Source of the DNA: Alistipes sp.
Lineage (GTDB): Bacteria > Bacteroidota > Bacteroidia > Bacteroidales > Rikenellaceae
Reading direction: 5' to 3'
Assembly: GCA_020026435.1 (NCBI GenBank)
Contig: JAHHQK010000033.1
Location: forward strand, 1 to 26,393
Length of the DNA stretch: 26,393 bases
The stretch's first letter is position 1; each line of letters begins with the position of its first letter. Under the pieces are notes generated by a model. That model was not told where the DNA came from, searched no databases, and saw nothing but the letters and a program-made list of their open reading frames with translations. Positions 17,540 through 23,560 of the stretch are shown piece by piece. Made by a program: the position numbers and the translations under genes.

Positions 17540-17567
17540 TTCCTCGATTTTCGGAGGACACGCCCCC

Positions 17568-17593
17568 AAGGTCACCCGGCAAGTGGCTTTTTT
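17568..17593 (+). terminator. Terminator of the pyrH-thioredoxin transcript
   Basis: AAGGTCAC (17568-17575) pairs with GTGGCTTT (17583-17590), with two G-T pairs and a 7-nt loop, and continues into TTTTTT (17588-17593). The rest of the gap to 17806 holds a small GGAAG-gaaa-CTTCC hairpin (17613-17626) and AT-rich DNA. I found no exact -7 element for the next gene. Confidence 0.7.
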
Positions 17594-17806
17594 ACGGGAC
17601 AGGGAGAAACTCGGAAGGAAACTTCCCAAAGACTCCGCACGGGATTATAAAACAAGACGCACACACACAACAAATAGGCTTAGGGTTTAAGTCATACGAA
17701 ACAATTCGGATAGATCCGTTGGCGAACATAATGTTTAAGAATAATTCAACCTCACGGGTAGGATTATATACGGAAATATCAAACCTTAAAAAAATTTTTA
17801 ACAAAA

Positions 17807-18661
17807 ATGAAAACAACAGATTTTCTGAAGAGAATGTTTCTGCTCGGAACCCTCTCCTTCGCATTGTGTGCTTGCAACGATGACAATGAAGAAGTAATTC
17901 TGCCTCCGAATTACGATAACGCACAGGTCGGCGACCTGTTTTTGGAGGATGGCTTCCTGCTGAAACCCGACGATAAGGATTTTGCCACCCAAAAGGACAA
18001 AGCCATCGGAGTTGTCGCTTTCCTGTATAAGGACCACGCTGCCAAGATCGGTATAGCCAATGCCCTCCAGGAAAAAGGTGTGGATACGCCTCACGGTCTT
18101 GTCATGGCCTTGAAGAATGCCGCAGCCGAGGCCAAATGGGGTCCTCAGCAGGTTGATGCAGGCTACGTCAGCGCATCCTTGAAGACAGCCTACGAATCCG
18201 GTCAGGACGGTTATGTGATCTCGGCGGCTCTGTCTCAGAAAGAGGAGTACCCGGCATTCAAAGAGATTGCAGTCTTCGCCCAAAAGGTCAAGACTCCCGA
18301 GAAGACCACAGGATGGTACATCCCGAGTATCGGCGAATGGATCGACATCATGAGCACGAAGGGTATCGGCAATATGGCAATCGTCGATTCCGAGATCATG
18401 AATTCCGACAAGGGCTACGCATATTTGTCGCAGCAGTCGCAAGATGCCACAGATCATCTGAATGCTCACTTCAAGGATCTGGATCCCGCCAATGTCGACC
18501 TGTTCTCGAACGAGAACAAATACTACTGGTCTTCAACCGAATCCAGCAAGATCAGTGCCTATGTCATCGGATTCCTCAAGTATGATTTATCGATGGATTT
18601 CGATAACTACGGCAAAGAGCAAGACACCGACACAATCCTGCGTTGTGTCTTCGCATTTTAA
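17807..18661 (+). CDS. Putative lipoprotein with a FISUMP/DUF1566-like C-terminal domain
   Basis: The 284-residue protein has a lipoprotein signal peptide ending LCAC (Cys23), then NDDNEE, a surface-export type acidic run. The C-terminal half has the pattern GWYIPSIGEW ... YYWSSTESS ... AYVIGF ... LRCVFAF. This resembles the DUF1566/FISUMP fold seen in many Bacteroidetes surface lipoproteins of unknown role. The middle (about 60-130) has no motif I recognise. It lies alone between the terminator of the pyrH unit and frr, with a 336-nt gap before it, so it probably has its own promoter. The nonamer CCGTTGGCG occurs on both sides of it (17716-17724 and 18680-18688). The function is unknown, and surface adhesion or ligand binding would be a guess. 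Confidence 0.8.
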   Translation: MKTTDFLKRMFLLGTLSFALCACNDDNEEVILPPNYDNAQVGDLFLEDGFLLKPDDKDFATQKDKAIGVVAFLYKDHAAKIGIANALQEKGVDTPHGLVMALKNAAAEAKWGPQQVDAGYVSASLKTAYESGQDGYVISAALSQKEEYPAFKEIAVFAQKVKTPEKTTGWYIPSIGEWIDIMSTKGIGNMAIVDSEIMNSDKGYAYLSQQSQDATDHLNAHFKDLDPANVDLFSNENKYYWSSTESSKISAYVIGFLKYDLSMDFDNYGKEQDTDTILRCVFAF

Positions 18662-18679
18662 TTTTTCGGCTTAACAAAA

Positions 18680-18724
18680 CCGTTGGCGGAATCGAATCCC
18701 CACAAGATTTTATTCCGCCAACGG
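18680..18724 (+). terminator. 13-bp hairpin between the lipoprotein gene and frr
   Basis: CCGTTGGCGGAAT (18680-18692) is perfectly complementary to ATTCCGCCAACGG (18712-18724) with a 19-nt loop. It begins 19 nt after the lipoprotein stop codon and is followed by ATTTCC only, a poor T tract. It could be a weak terminator, an RNA-stabilising 3' end, or a structured leader ahead of frr. Confidence 0.5.
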
Positions 18725-18751
18725 ATTTCCGATAATATATATTTTTTTGAT

Positions 18752-19309
18752 ATGGACACTACGATGATTCTCGATGACGCTTCGCGTCGTATGCAGAAAG
18801 CCCTCGATCACTTCGAGGAAGAACTACTGAATGTACGTGCCGGCAAGGCATCGCCCAACGCGCTGAACGGTGTAATGGTCGAATATTTCGGTTCGCAGGT
18901 ACCCGTTTCGGGTGCAGCCAGCGTCACCGTGCCCGATGCACGCACGATCCTCATCCAGCCCTGGGACAAGAACATGATCCGCCCGCTGGAGAAAGCCATT
19001 ATTGACGCCAACATCGGTCTTACCCCCTCGAACAACGGCGAGACGATCCGTCTGTCGATCCCCCCGCTGACGGAGGACCGCCGTAAGGAGCTCGTAAAGC
19101 AGGTGCGCGGTGAGGCCGAGACGGCCCGCATCAGCCTGCGCAACGCCCGTCGTGATGCCGTTGAGGGCTTCAAGAAGGCCCAGAAAGAGGGTATGCCCGA
19201 GGACGAGGCCAAGGACGGTGAGGCTCGCACACAGAAACTTGTCGACAAGTACACCAAGAAACTCGACGAGATTCTCGACAAGAAGGAGAAGGAAATCATG
19301 ACCGTCTGA
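18752..19309 (+). CDS. frr: Ribosome recycling factor
   Basis: The 185-residue protein is exactly the usual length. With EF-G it splits post-termination ribosomes. Family motifs are MQKALDHFEEELLNVRAGKASP, ILIQPWDKNMIRPLEKAI, IGLTPSNNGETIRLSIPPLTEDRRKELVKQV and the C-terminal DKYTKKLDEILDKKEKEIM coiled-coil helix. A TTG start at 18683 would add 23 residues but lies inside the upstream hairpin, and those residues do not resemble the family. ATG 18752 is therefore chosen. A T-rich stretch ending TTTG (18742-18749) stands just before the ATG, so a promoter very close to the start is possible but not an exact consensus. Confidence 0.97.
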   Translation: MDTTMILDDASRRMQKALDHFEEELLNVRAGKASPNALNGVMVEYFGSQVPVSGAASVTVPDARTILIQPWDKNMIRPLEKAIIDANIGLTPSNNGETIRLSIPPLTEDRRKELVKQVRGEAETARISLRNARRDAVEGFKKAQKEGMPEDEAKDGEARTQKLVDKYTKKLDEILDKKEKEIMTV

Positions 19310-19387
19310 TTCCGCGGAAGATCCCACTCCGAGGAACGACCAAGTGATGCTGTGGGAGAATTTTTCGTGTCTTTTCGCGGAATTTTT
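19309..19387 (+). terminator. Putative long-range terminator of frr with an inner hairpin
   Basis: ATTCCGCG (19309-19316, overlapping the last base of the stop codon) pairs with CGCGGAAT (19376-19383), followed by TTTT. An inner stem TCCCAC (19322-19327) with GTGGGA (19352-19357) sits within. The loop between outer arms is long, so the whole fold is less certain than a compact terminator. Confidence 0.45.
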
Positions 19388-19393
19388 CCAACA

Positions 19394-19560
19394 GATCCGT
19401 TCAAATCGATCAAACCGATCGGTCCGTTCAAACTGTTCGGATCACTTCATAGGATCGGGTAGATCAGTGCGTTTGGACTGATCTGACCACTTTGAAAAAA
19501 TCGGACCGTTTTTCGGAGGATTCTTTTGGGATTTCGGAGGACTTTTTTTCCCGAAGATTC
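19394..19560 (+). repeat. Cluster of short direct and inverted repeats downstream of frr
   Basis: TCCGTTCAAA occurs twice in direct orientation, inside 19394-19405 and 19421-19432. AGATCAGT (19461-19468) pairs with ACTGATCT (19477-19484) as an 8-bp hairpin. TTTCGGAGGA recurs with a 21-nt period at 19511-19520 and 19532-19541. No gene is seen in 19310-19799. This stretch together with the hairpins listed around it is all I can describe. Confidence 0.6.
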
Positions 19561-19570
19561 TTCTTTTCAC

Positions 19571-19599
19571 AAAGCTGCCAAATTGGGGCAGCTTTTTTT
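19571..19599 (+). terminator. Strong Rho-independent terminator in the frr/radical-SAM gap
   Basis: AAAGCTGCC (19571-19579) pairs perfectly with GGCAGCTTT (19587-19595) around a 7-nt loop, with seven T at 19593-19599. It faces the plus strand, 262 nt after frr. It is either the true end of the frr transcript or the end of an unannotated small RNA. Confidence 0.85.
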
Positions 19600-19729
19600 A
19601 TGCCCTGTCTTTAAGTTCCGTGTCTTACAGGTTCAATCTTTCGGGGCAGCCGGACAGTATGCCCTGCCCTAACAAGTCTTCCGCCGCGAAGGGCACTTCA
19701 CCTAAATATATAGATAGCAAAAATCATCG

Positions 19730-19766
19730 CTCGCAGCCTCAAGGATCACTTTTCCTCAGCTGCGAG
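19730..19766. terminator. Hairpin near the 3' end of the radical SAM gene
   Basis: CTCGCAGC (19730-19737) pairs with GCTGCGAG (19759-19766) with a 21-nt loop. The plus side is followed by CACTTTTTC. The minus side is followed within 8 nt by a short T run. It may serve as a terminator for the minus-strand gene ending at 19800, though its loop is large. Confidence 0.45.
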
Positions 19767-19799
19767 AGTCACTTTTTCTAAAGCAAGGGGTAAACACCC

Positions 19800-20573
19800 T
19801 CAGGCCACCGAACAATCGATACCCAAGGCCTTCACACGCTCGGCAATGCGTCTTAAATCCTCCTTCGAGACCTTCTCGAGGGTCTGACACGGAGTATCGC
19901 GGTCCAACGAATAGACCATCACCTGCCGCGGACGGATCTCCTCGACCAATTTAAGCCAGGCCGACACCTCCTCTTCGGTGGTGTTGTCGATCGGCTCCGA
20001 GAGATAGGTCCCGCGCAGGAACATCGTCTGAAGGATCATCCTCCCCTCGAAACTCTTCATCTGCTCCACGACCTTGGCCACCGAATAAGCGGGGTTCTGC
20101 GGAAGATTCATCCGTCGCACCGTCGAATCGAATGCCGAATCGAGTTTCAGAATCGGGTTGTCGACCCGCAGCAGGGCGCGGTGGACATCCTCGCGGTGGA
20201 GCTGCGTGGCGTTGGACAGCACCGACACCCTGGCCGAGGGGCACAGTTCGTCGCGCAGGCGTATCACATCGTCGATCACCTCCTCGAATTGGGGGTGCAA
20301 CGTCGGCTCGCCGTTACCGGCAAAGGTGATCACGTCGGGCGGCGTACCCTCCCCCACCATTTTCCGCAGGGTCTCGTCGAGCAAACGCCGCACATCCTCG
20401 CGACGATTGAAGCGACGCGCACCGGGATGCTCCGCATTCCATCCGCACTCGCAGTAGATGCAGTCAAACGAACAGAGTTTCGACTCGGTGGGCAAAAGAT
20501 TGACCCCGAGCGAAAGGCCCAGACGCCGCGAATGGATCGGGCCAAAGATGATGTCGTGATAGAGTGATGTCAT
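19800..20573 (-). CDS. Radical SAM protein (COG0731-like Fe-S oxidoreductase)
   Basis: The 257-residue protein carries the radical SAM cluster motif CSFDCIYC (Cys34, Cys38, Cys41), which binds a 4Fe-4S cluster and S-adenosylmethionine. TFAGNGEPTLHP follows, a GGE-type motif in this subgroup, and VSVLSNATQL. The opening FGPIHSRRLGLSLGVNLLP is characteristic of a widespread uncharacterised radical SAM family in anaerobes. Substrate and product are unknown. The family is sometimes loosely compared with tRNA-wybutosine enzymes, but that is not supported here. It stands alone, convergent with frr and divergent from the small-protein/ThrE operon. A promoter element lies only 4 nt before its ATG. 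Confidence 0.9.
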   Translation of the reverse strand: MTSLYHDIIFGPIHSRRLGLSLGVNLLPTESKLCSFDCIYCECGWNAEHPGARRFNRREDVRRLLDETLRKMVGEGTPPDVITFAGNGEPTLHPQFEEVIDDVIRLRDELCPSARVSVLSNATQLHREDVHRALLRVDNPILKLDSAFDSTVRRMNLPQNPAYSVAKVVEQMKSFEGRMILQTMFLRGTYLSEPIDNTTEEEVSAWLKLVEEIRPRQVMVYSLDRDTPCQTLEKVSKEDLRRIAERVKALGIDCSVA

Positions 20574-20577
20574 AAGA

Positions 20578-20585
20578 CAAAGATA
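20578..20585 (-). promoter_or_regulatory. -7 promoter element of the radical SAM gene, 4 nt from the start codon
   Basis: The plus strand reads CAAAGATA, i.e. TATCTTTG on the minus strand, an exact TAnnTTTG match. The gap to the ATG (20573) is 4 nt, so the transcript would be leaderless. The remaining divergent gap to 20819 shows no other feature I can support. Confidence 0.6.
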
Positions 20586-20819
20586 ATCAAAAAAACCGAC
20601 ACTGTATTCGGAAAAACCGATAACCGCATTTCATTTTTTCGATTCAAAAGCCCCCTTTCGCCTCGTTTTTCCGCACGCCAAAACCCATCTTCCACCCCTT
20701 CCGAAATCCAACAAAAAGGACATAAGTGGCTATCATACGACTGGTTTACCAATTCAACAGGCCTCCATCCCGCCTTTTCCAAGACACCGAATCGGACAAT
20801 ATTCAACTATTAGCCCCAA

Positions 20820-20834
20820 CGATAGCCGCTATCG
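20820..20834. promoter_or_regulatory. 15-nt palindrome upstream of the small-protein/ThrE operon
   Basis: CGATAGC (20820-20826) and GCTATCG (20828-20834) are perfect inverted arms around one base. The site ends 19 nt before the putative -33 element of the next promoter, a place typical of activator or repressor binding. The binding protein is not known. The LysR-type regulator three genes downstream is one candidate. Confidence 0.45.
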
Positions 20835-20853
20835 AAAAATAGATTAACCAATT

Positions 20854-20885
20854 TTTCATCCTACCCACGACAAGCAGTAATTTTG
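20854..20885 (+). promoter_or_regulatory. Putative promoter of the small-protein/ThrE operon
   Basis: TAATTTTG (20878-20885) is an exact TAnnTTTG match. TTTC (20854-20857), one base off the -33 TTTG, lies exactly 20 nt upstream. Predicted initiation near 20891 gives a leader of about 20 nt before the ATG at 20911. Confidence 0.6.
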
Positions 20886-20910
20886 CAGCGTGAAATTAAG
20901 GTTATAGATT

Positions 20911-21090
20911 ATGAATCAAGCTGTTGTTATCTGGCTTACTGTCGTTTGCATTTTACTTACGTTCTTACTTTTCAAAACTTTTTCAGACCTTTTCAAAGGC
21001 TGGAAACACCACTTCATCGGTATGGGCTCCGAGCAGGATCTGATCTTCTGCCCCGGCGACAGAAAGGAGGATGCCAATGACGACTTGTAA
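20911..21090 (+). CDS. Small single-pass membrane protein, 59 residues, first gene of the ThrE operon
   Basis: An ATG at 20911 opens a 59-codon frame ending TAA at 21090. Residues 4-21 form one hydrophobic helix (AVVIWLTVVCILLTFLLF). A polar tail follows with GWKHHFIGMGSEQD and an acidic end RKEDANDDL. It lies 25 nt after an exact -7 promoter element and overlaps the start of the ThrE N-domain gene by 14 nt (20 nt with the earlier ATG), which suggests translational coupling. Its final codons contain AAAGGAGG, which can act as the ribosome site for the next gene. The helix uses T-rich codons (CTT, TTA) unlike neighbouring genes. I recognise no family. It may be a small accessory subunit of the transporter or a short regulatory upstream peptide. 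Confidence 0.65.
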   Translation: MNQAVVIWLTVVCILLTFLLFKTFSDLFKGWKHHFIGMGSEQDLIFCPGDRKEDANDDL

Positions 21091-21871
21091 CAAGCCGCTC
21101 TGCAAACAACCTACTGCCAAAGAAGTTGCAATTTTTTTGGTGGACTATTCCACGTGGCTCCTGGGCTGCGGTGCCACGTGTATCCGCATCGAAAAAAACG
21201 TGCAGCGCATGGCCGAAGCCTTCGACATGGAGTACGACATGGTGATCATGCCCTCCAACGTCCAAATCTCGGTGCGCAACCACGACTACACCGACTCGTT
21301 CAGTCTGGTGGGCCGGAAGCACAAGACCGGAATCAGTTTCAACATCAACACCCGCCTGAGCAAACTCAGCTGGGACATCGCCGATCATAAGATCGGTTTC
21401 GAGGAAGCCCTCACCCGTTTCGAGGAAATCACCCACACGCCCCCGACCAACAAATGGTTGGTCCTCCTGCTCGCATCGCTGGCCAACATGTCGTTCTGCC
21501 GACTGTTTACGGGCGACGGGGTGGCCATGCTGGTGGTCTTCATCGCCACGATGGTCGGATACAGGCTCAAGCAGGTACTCCTGGAGTATAAGGTCGACGT
21601 AAGGTTCGTGTTCTTCTGCTCGGCCTTCTCCTCGTCGATCATCGCCGCGGGTGCCTACCTCTTCAACTGGGGATCGACACCCGACATCGCCATCGGTACG
21701 AGTGTCCTGTACCTCATCCCCGGTATCCCCTACATCAACTCCGTGAGCGACATGCTCGACGGACACTACATCTGTGCCTTCAGCCGTTTCATCGACGCCC
21801 TGATCCTCACGGCAGCCCTCTCGACGGGACTCTGCGGAGGAATGATGCTGATGGATCTGAAGTTATTGTAA
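21077..21871 (+). CDS. Threonine/serine exporter family protein, ThrE N-terminal-type domain (PF06738/DUF1212-like)
   Basis: The 264-residue protein has a soluble N-terminal part (FLVDYSTWLLGCGATCIRIEKNVQRMAEAF, then DMVIMPSNVQISV) followed by about five membrane helices from residue 130 on. The family's conserved SVLYLIPGIPYINSVSDMLDG lies near the end. In Corynebacterium ThrE the N- and C-halves are one chain. Here the C-half is the next gene, 29 nt downstream, as is common in Bacteroidetes. The pair probably exports threonine, serine or related small solutes, by homology only. Start choice: ATG at 21077 lies 6 nt after GGAGG (21066-21070), a proper Shine-Dalgarno distance. An ATG at 21071 has none. 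Confidence 0.88.
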   Translation: MTTCNKPLCKQPTAKEVAIFLVDYSTWLLGCGATCIRIEKNVQRMAEAFDMEYDMVIMPSNVQISVRNHDYTDSFSLVGRKHKTGISFNINTRLSKLSWDIADHKIGFEEALTRFEEITHTPPTNKWLVLLLASLANMSFCRLFTGDGVAMLVVFIATMVGYRLKQVLLEYKVDVRFVFFCSAFSSSIIAAGAYLFNWGSTPDIAIGTSVLYLIPGIPYINSVSDMLDGHYICAFSRFIDALILTAALSTGLCGGMMLMDLKLL

Positions 21872-21900
21872 ACCCCTGTTTTTCATCTTTTCACAAGATT

Positions 21901-22383
21901 ATGTTGCTCGAACTCTTACAGGACGGCTTCTACGCCGCCCTTGCCGCCATAGGATTTGCCAGCATCAGCAATCCCCCACGCCGCGCCTACCTCTACTGCG
22001 CACTGATCGCCGCCGTGGGGCACTCGACGCGCTACCTGCTGCTCAACAACGGTGTGGTACACGTCCACATCATCGTGGCCTCGACCGTAGCCGCCTTCAT
22101 GATCGGTCTTCTGGCCGTGTGGTTCGCCCCCAGGGCCAAGTGTCCGGCCGAGACGTGTTTCTTCCCCGCCCTGCTGCCGATGATCCCCGGAATGTATGCC
22201 TACCGCACGATCGGAGCCCTGCTCCTGTGTCTGTACCACCAGGAAGAGGAGATCTTCAACCACTATTTCTACCTGTTGGCCTACAACGGCTTCACCTGTG
22301 TGTTCATCATCCTGGGCATGGTGATGGGTGCCACGATCCCGGTCTTCATCTTCAAAAACATATCTTTTAGAGCCACACGCTGA
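21901..22383 (+). CDS. Threonine/serine exporter family protein, ThrE C-terminal-type domain (ThrE_2/DUF3815-like)
   Basis: The 160-residue integral membrane protein has four or five helices. It opens LLQDGFYAALAAIGFASISNPP and carries the conserved CFFPALLPMIPGMYAYRTIGALL segment and a closing GMVMGATIPVFIF helix. It completes the ThrE-like transporter together with the preceding gene, so the two proteins likely form a complex. The spacing (29 nt) and strand indicate one operon. The substrate is inferred from homology and not visible in the sequence. Confidence 0.86.
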   Translation: MLLELLQDGFYAALAAIGFASISNPPRRAYLYCALIAAVGHSTRYLLLNNGVVHVHIIVASTVAAFMIGLLAVWFAPRAKCPAETCFFPALLPMIPGMYAYRTIGALLLCLYHQEEEIFNHYFYLLAYNGFTCVFIILGMVMGATIPVFIFKNISFRATR

Positions 22384-22414
22384 AAATCGCCGTCCAAAAT
22401 TTGGGATTCTTTTG

Positions 22415-22422
22415 TATTTTTG
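22415..22422 (+). promoter_or_regulatory. Putative -7 element of the LysR-type gene
   Basis: TATTTTTG is an exact TAnnTTTG match 28 nt before the ATG at 22451, in a 67-nt gap. No -33 element at the standard distance is clear. It suggests the regulator can be transcribed separately from the ThrE genes. Confidence 0.5.
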
Positions 22423-22450
22423 CGCGTGTATCCTCTGACAGAAAATCAAC

Positions 22451-23356
22451 ATGGAATTAAGACAACTCAAATATTTTGTAAAAGTCGCTGAATATCTGAG
22501 CTTCTCGAAGGCATCGAAGTCATTGTTCGTCTCCCAGAGCACCCTCTCGCAGCAGATCCACCAGCTGGAACAGGAGATGAACACCACCCTTTTCCAACGC
22601 GACAGCCACTCCGTATCGCTCACCGAGGCGGGCGAGGAACTGCTGCCCTATGCCATGCAGACGCTCCACTCGGCCGACACCTGTTTCGACCGTATCCACG
22701 ACTTGCAGGAGCTGCTGACCGGCACACTCAACATCGGCGTAACCTACTCGTTCAGCCCGATTCTGACCGAGACGCTCCTCACGTTCATGAACAAATACCC
22801 CAAGGTCAAGCTCAACATCACCTACAAGCCCATGTCCGAGCTGATGGATATGCTGCGGGCCCGCGAGCTGGACTTCGTGCTGGCCTTCAAGCCCACGATG
22901 CGCTACGAGGGGATCGAGTCCCACGTATTGTTCGACACCCAGCTGTCGGCCATCGTCAGTGAGCACCACCCCCTGGCCAAGGCCAAGAGCATCAAATTCT
23001 CCGACCTGGAGCGTTACGAAATCGCCCTGCCCGCCGCAGGTCTCCAGGCCCGCAGCGCCTTCGACAAGCTGCAGACGAAGTATTTCTCGGATCTGAAGGT
23101 GCGCATCGAGCTCAACGAGGTCAACATCCTGCTCAAGCTCATCCGACAGAGCAGTCTGGTGACGATCCTCTCCGAGTCGGCCATCCACAACGAGGAGGGC
23201 ATGAAGGCCATCCCGATCAACACCCCCGGCAACGAGACCGAAGGTTGTGTCCACATGCTGAGCAACGTCTACCGCAAACACTCCATGCAGAAGTTCATCC
23301 GTCTGCTCGAAGAGTCCAATGCCGTGCGGGAGCGTCGCCGCGACTGGCTCTATTAG
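22451..23356 (+). CDS. LysR-type transcriptional regulator
   Basis: The 301-residue protein has a winged helix-turn-helix at residues 1-60 (MELRQLKYFVKVAEYLSFSKASKSL, then VSQSTLSQQIHQLEQEM and LFQRD, as in CynR/OxyR-type members). A linker helix and a periplasmic-binding-protein-like effector domain from about 92 follow (GTLNIGVTYSFSPILTETLL, ELDFVLAF, LPAAGLQARSAFDKL). The paired OxyR-type redox cysteines are not evident, so I would not call it OxyR. LysR proteins bind a small ligand and usually control neighbouring genes. It lies directly downstream of the ThrE pair on the same strand, so control of amino-acid export is plausible but unproven. A terminator follows at 23460-23493. Confidence 0.93.
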   Translation: MELRQLKYFVKVAEYLSFSKASKSLFVSQSTLSQQIHQLEQEMNTTLFQRDSHSVSLTEAGEELLPYAMQTLHSADTCFDRIHDLQELLTGTLNIGVTYSFSPILTETLLTFMNKYPKVKLNITYKPMSELMDMLRARELDFVLAFKPTMRYEGIESHVLFDTQLSAIVSEHHPLAKAKSIKFSDLERYEIALPAAGLQARSAFDKLQTKYFSDLKVRIELNEVNILLKLIRQSSLVTILSESAIHNEEGMKAIPINTPGNETEGCVHMLSNVYRKHSMQKFIRLLEESNAVRERRRDWLY

Positions 23357-23459
23357 CCGCCCTCAAATACAGAATTCTTTAGGGCATACGAAGGGACAAG
23401 ACTGAAACAGGAACACCCGGATATATCGAAACCATAACGGAGATTCCCCCTCCGACCCA

Positions 23460-23493
23460 AACCGACCGGATATTGCTTCCGATCGGTTTTTTT
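23460..23493 (+). terminator. Terminator after the LysR-type gene
   Basis: AACCGACCGG (23460-23469) pairs with CCGATCGGTT (23479-23488) with one mismatch and loop ATATTGCTT. A run of seven T (23487-23493) follows. A smaller hairpin CGGAG-CTCCG (23438-23454) precedes it. Confidence 0.85.
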
Positions 23494-23547
23494 GTGCCCT
23501 TGCCGCTCTTTTCGGAAGTGAGGGAGGATATTTTCCCGAAAAATCCG

Positions 23548-23555
23548 TATCTTTA
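23548..23555 (+). promoter_or_regulatory. Putative -7 element of the adenosyltransferase gene, 5 nt from the start codon
   Basis: TATCTTTA matches TAnnTTTG except at the last base and lies 5 nt before the ATG at 23561. This predicts a leaderless or nearly leaderless transcript. No cobalamin riboswitch precedes it. Confidence 0.4.
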
Positions 23556-23560
23556 GGACG

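Noticed and set aside
17731..17871. Short ATG frame just before and into the lipoprotein gene
   Set aside because: Out of frame with the lipoprotein, overlaps its signal peptide, and has no promoter or coding character.
18683..18751. TTG start extending frr by 23 residues
   Set aside because: It lies in the arm of a 13-bp hairpin, and the extension does not match ribosome recycling factors. ATG 18752 gives the standard 185 residues.
19347..19481. 44-codon ATG frame in the post-frr gap
   Set aside because: Its Arg/Ser/Asn-rich text merely reads the GATC/GTTC repeats. It lies inside a putative terminator loop and has no promoter.
20883..21080. 65-codon frame beginning TTG upstream of the ThrE gene
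   Set aside because: It starts within the -7 promoter element and is in a different frame from the better-supported 59-codon membrane protein gene at 20911.
23357..23560. Possible cobalamin riboswitch before the adenosyltransferase gene
   Set aside because: I looked for a B12-box-like sequence and multi-stem fold and saw only the LysR-gene terminator and a small 5-bp hairpin.
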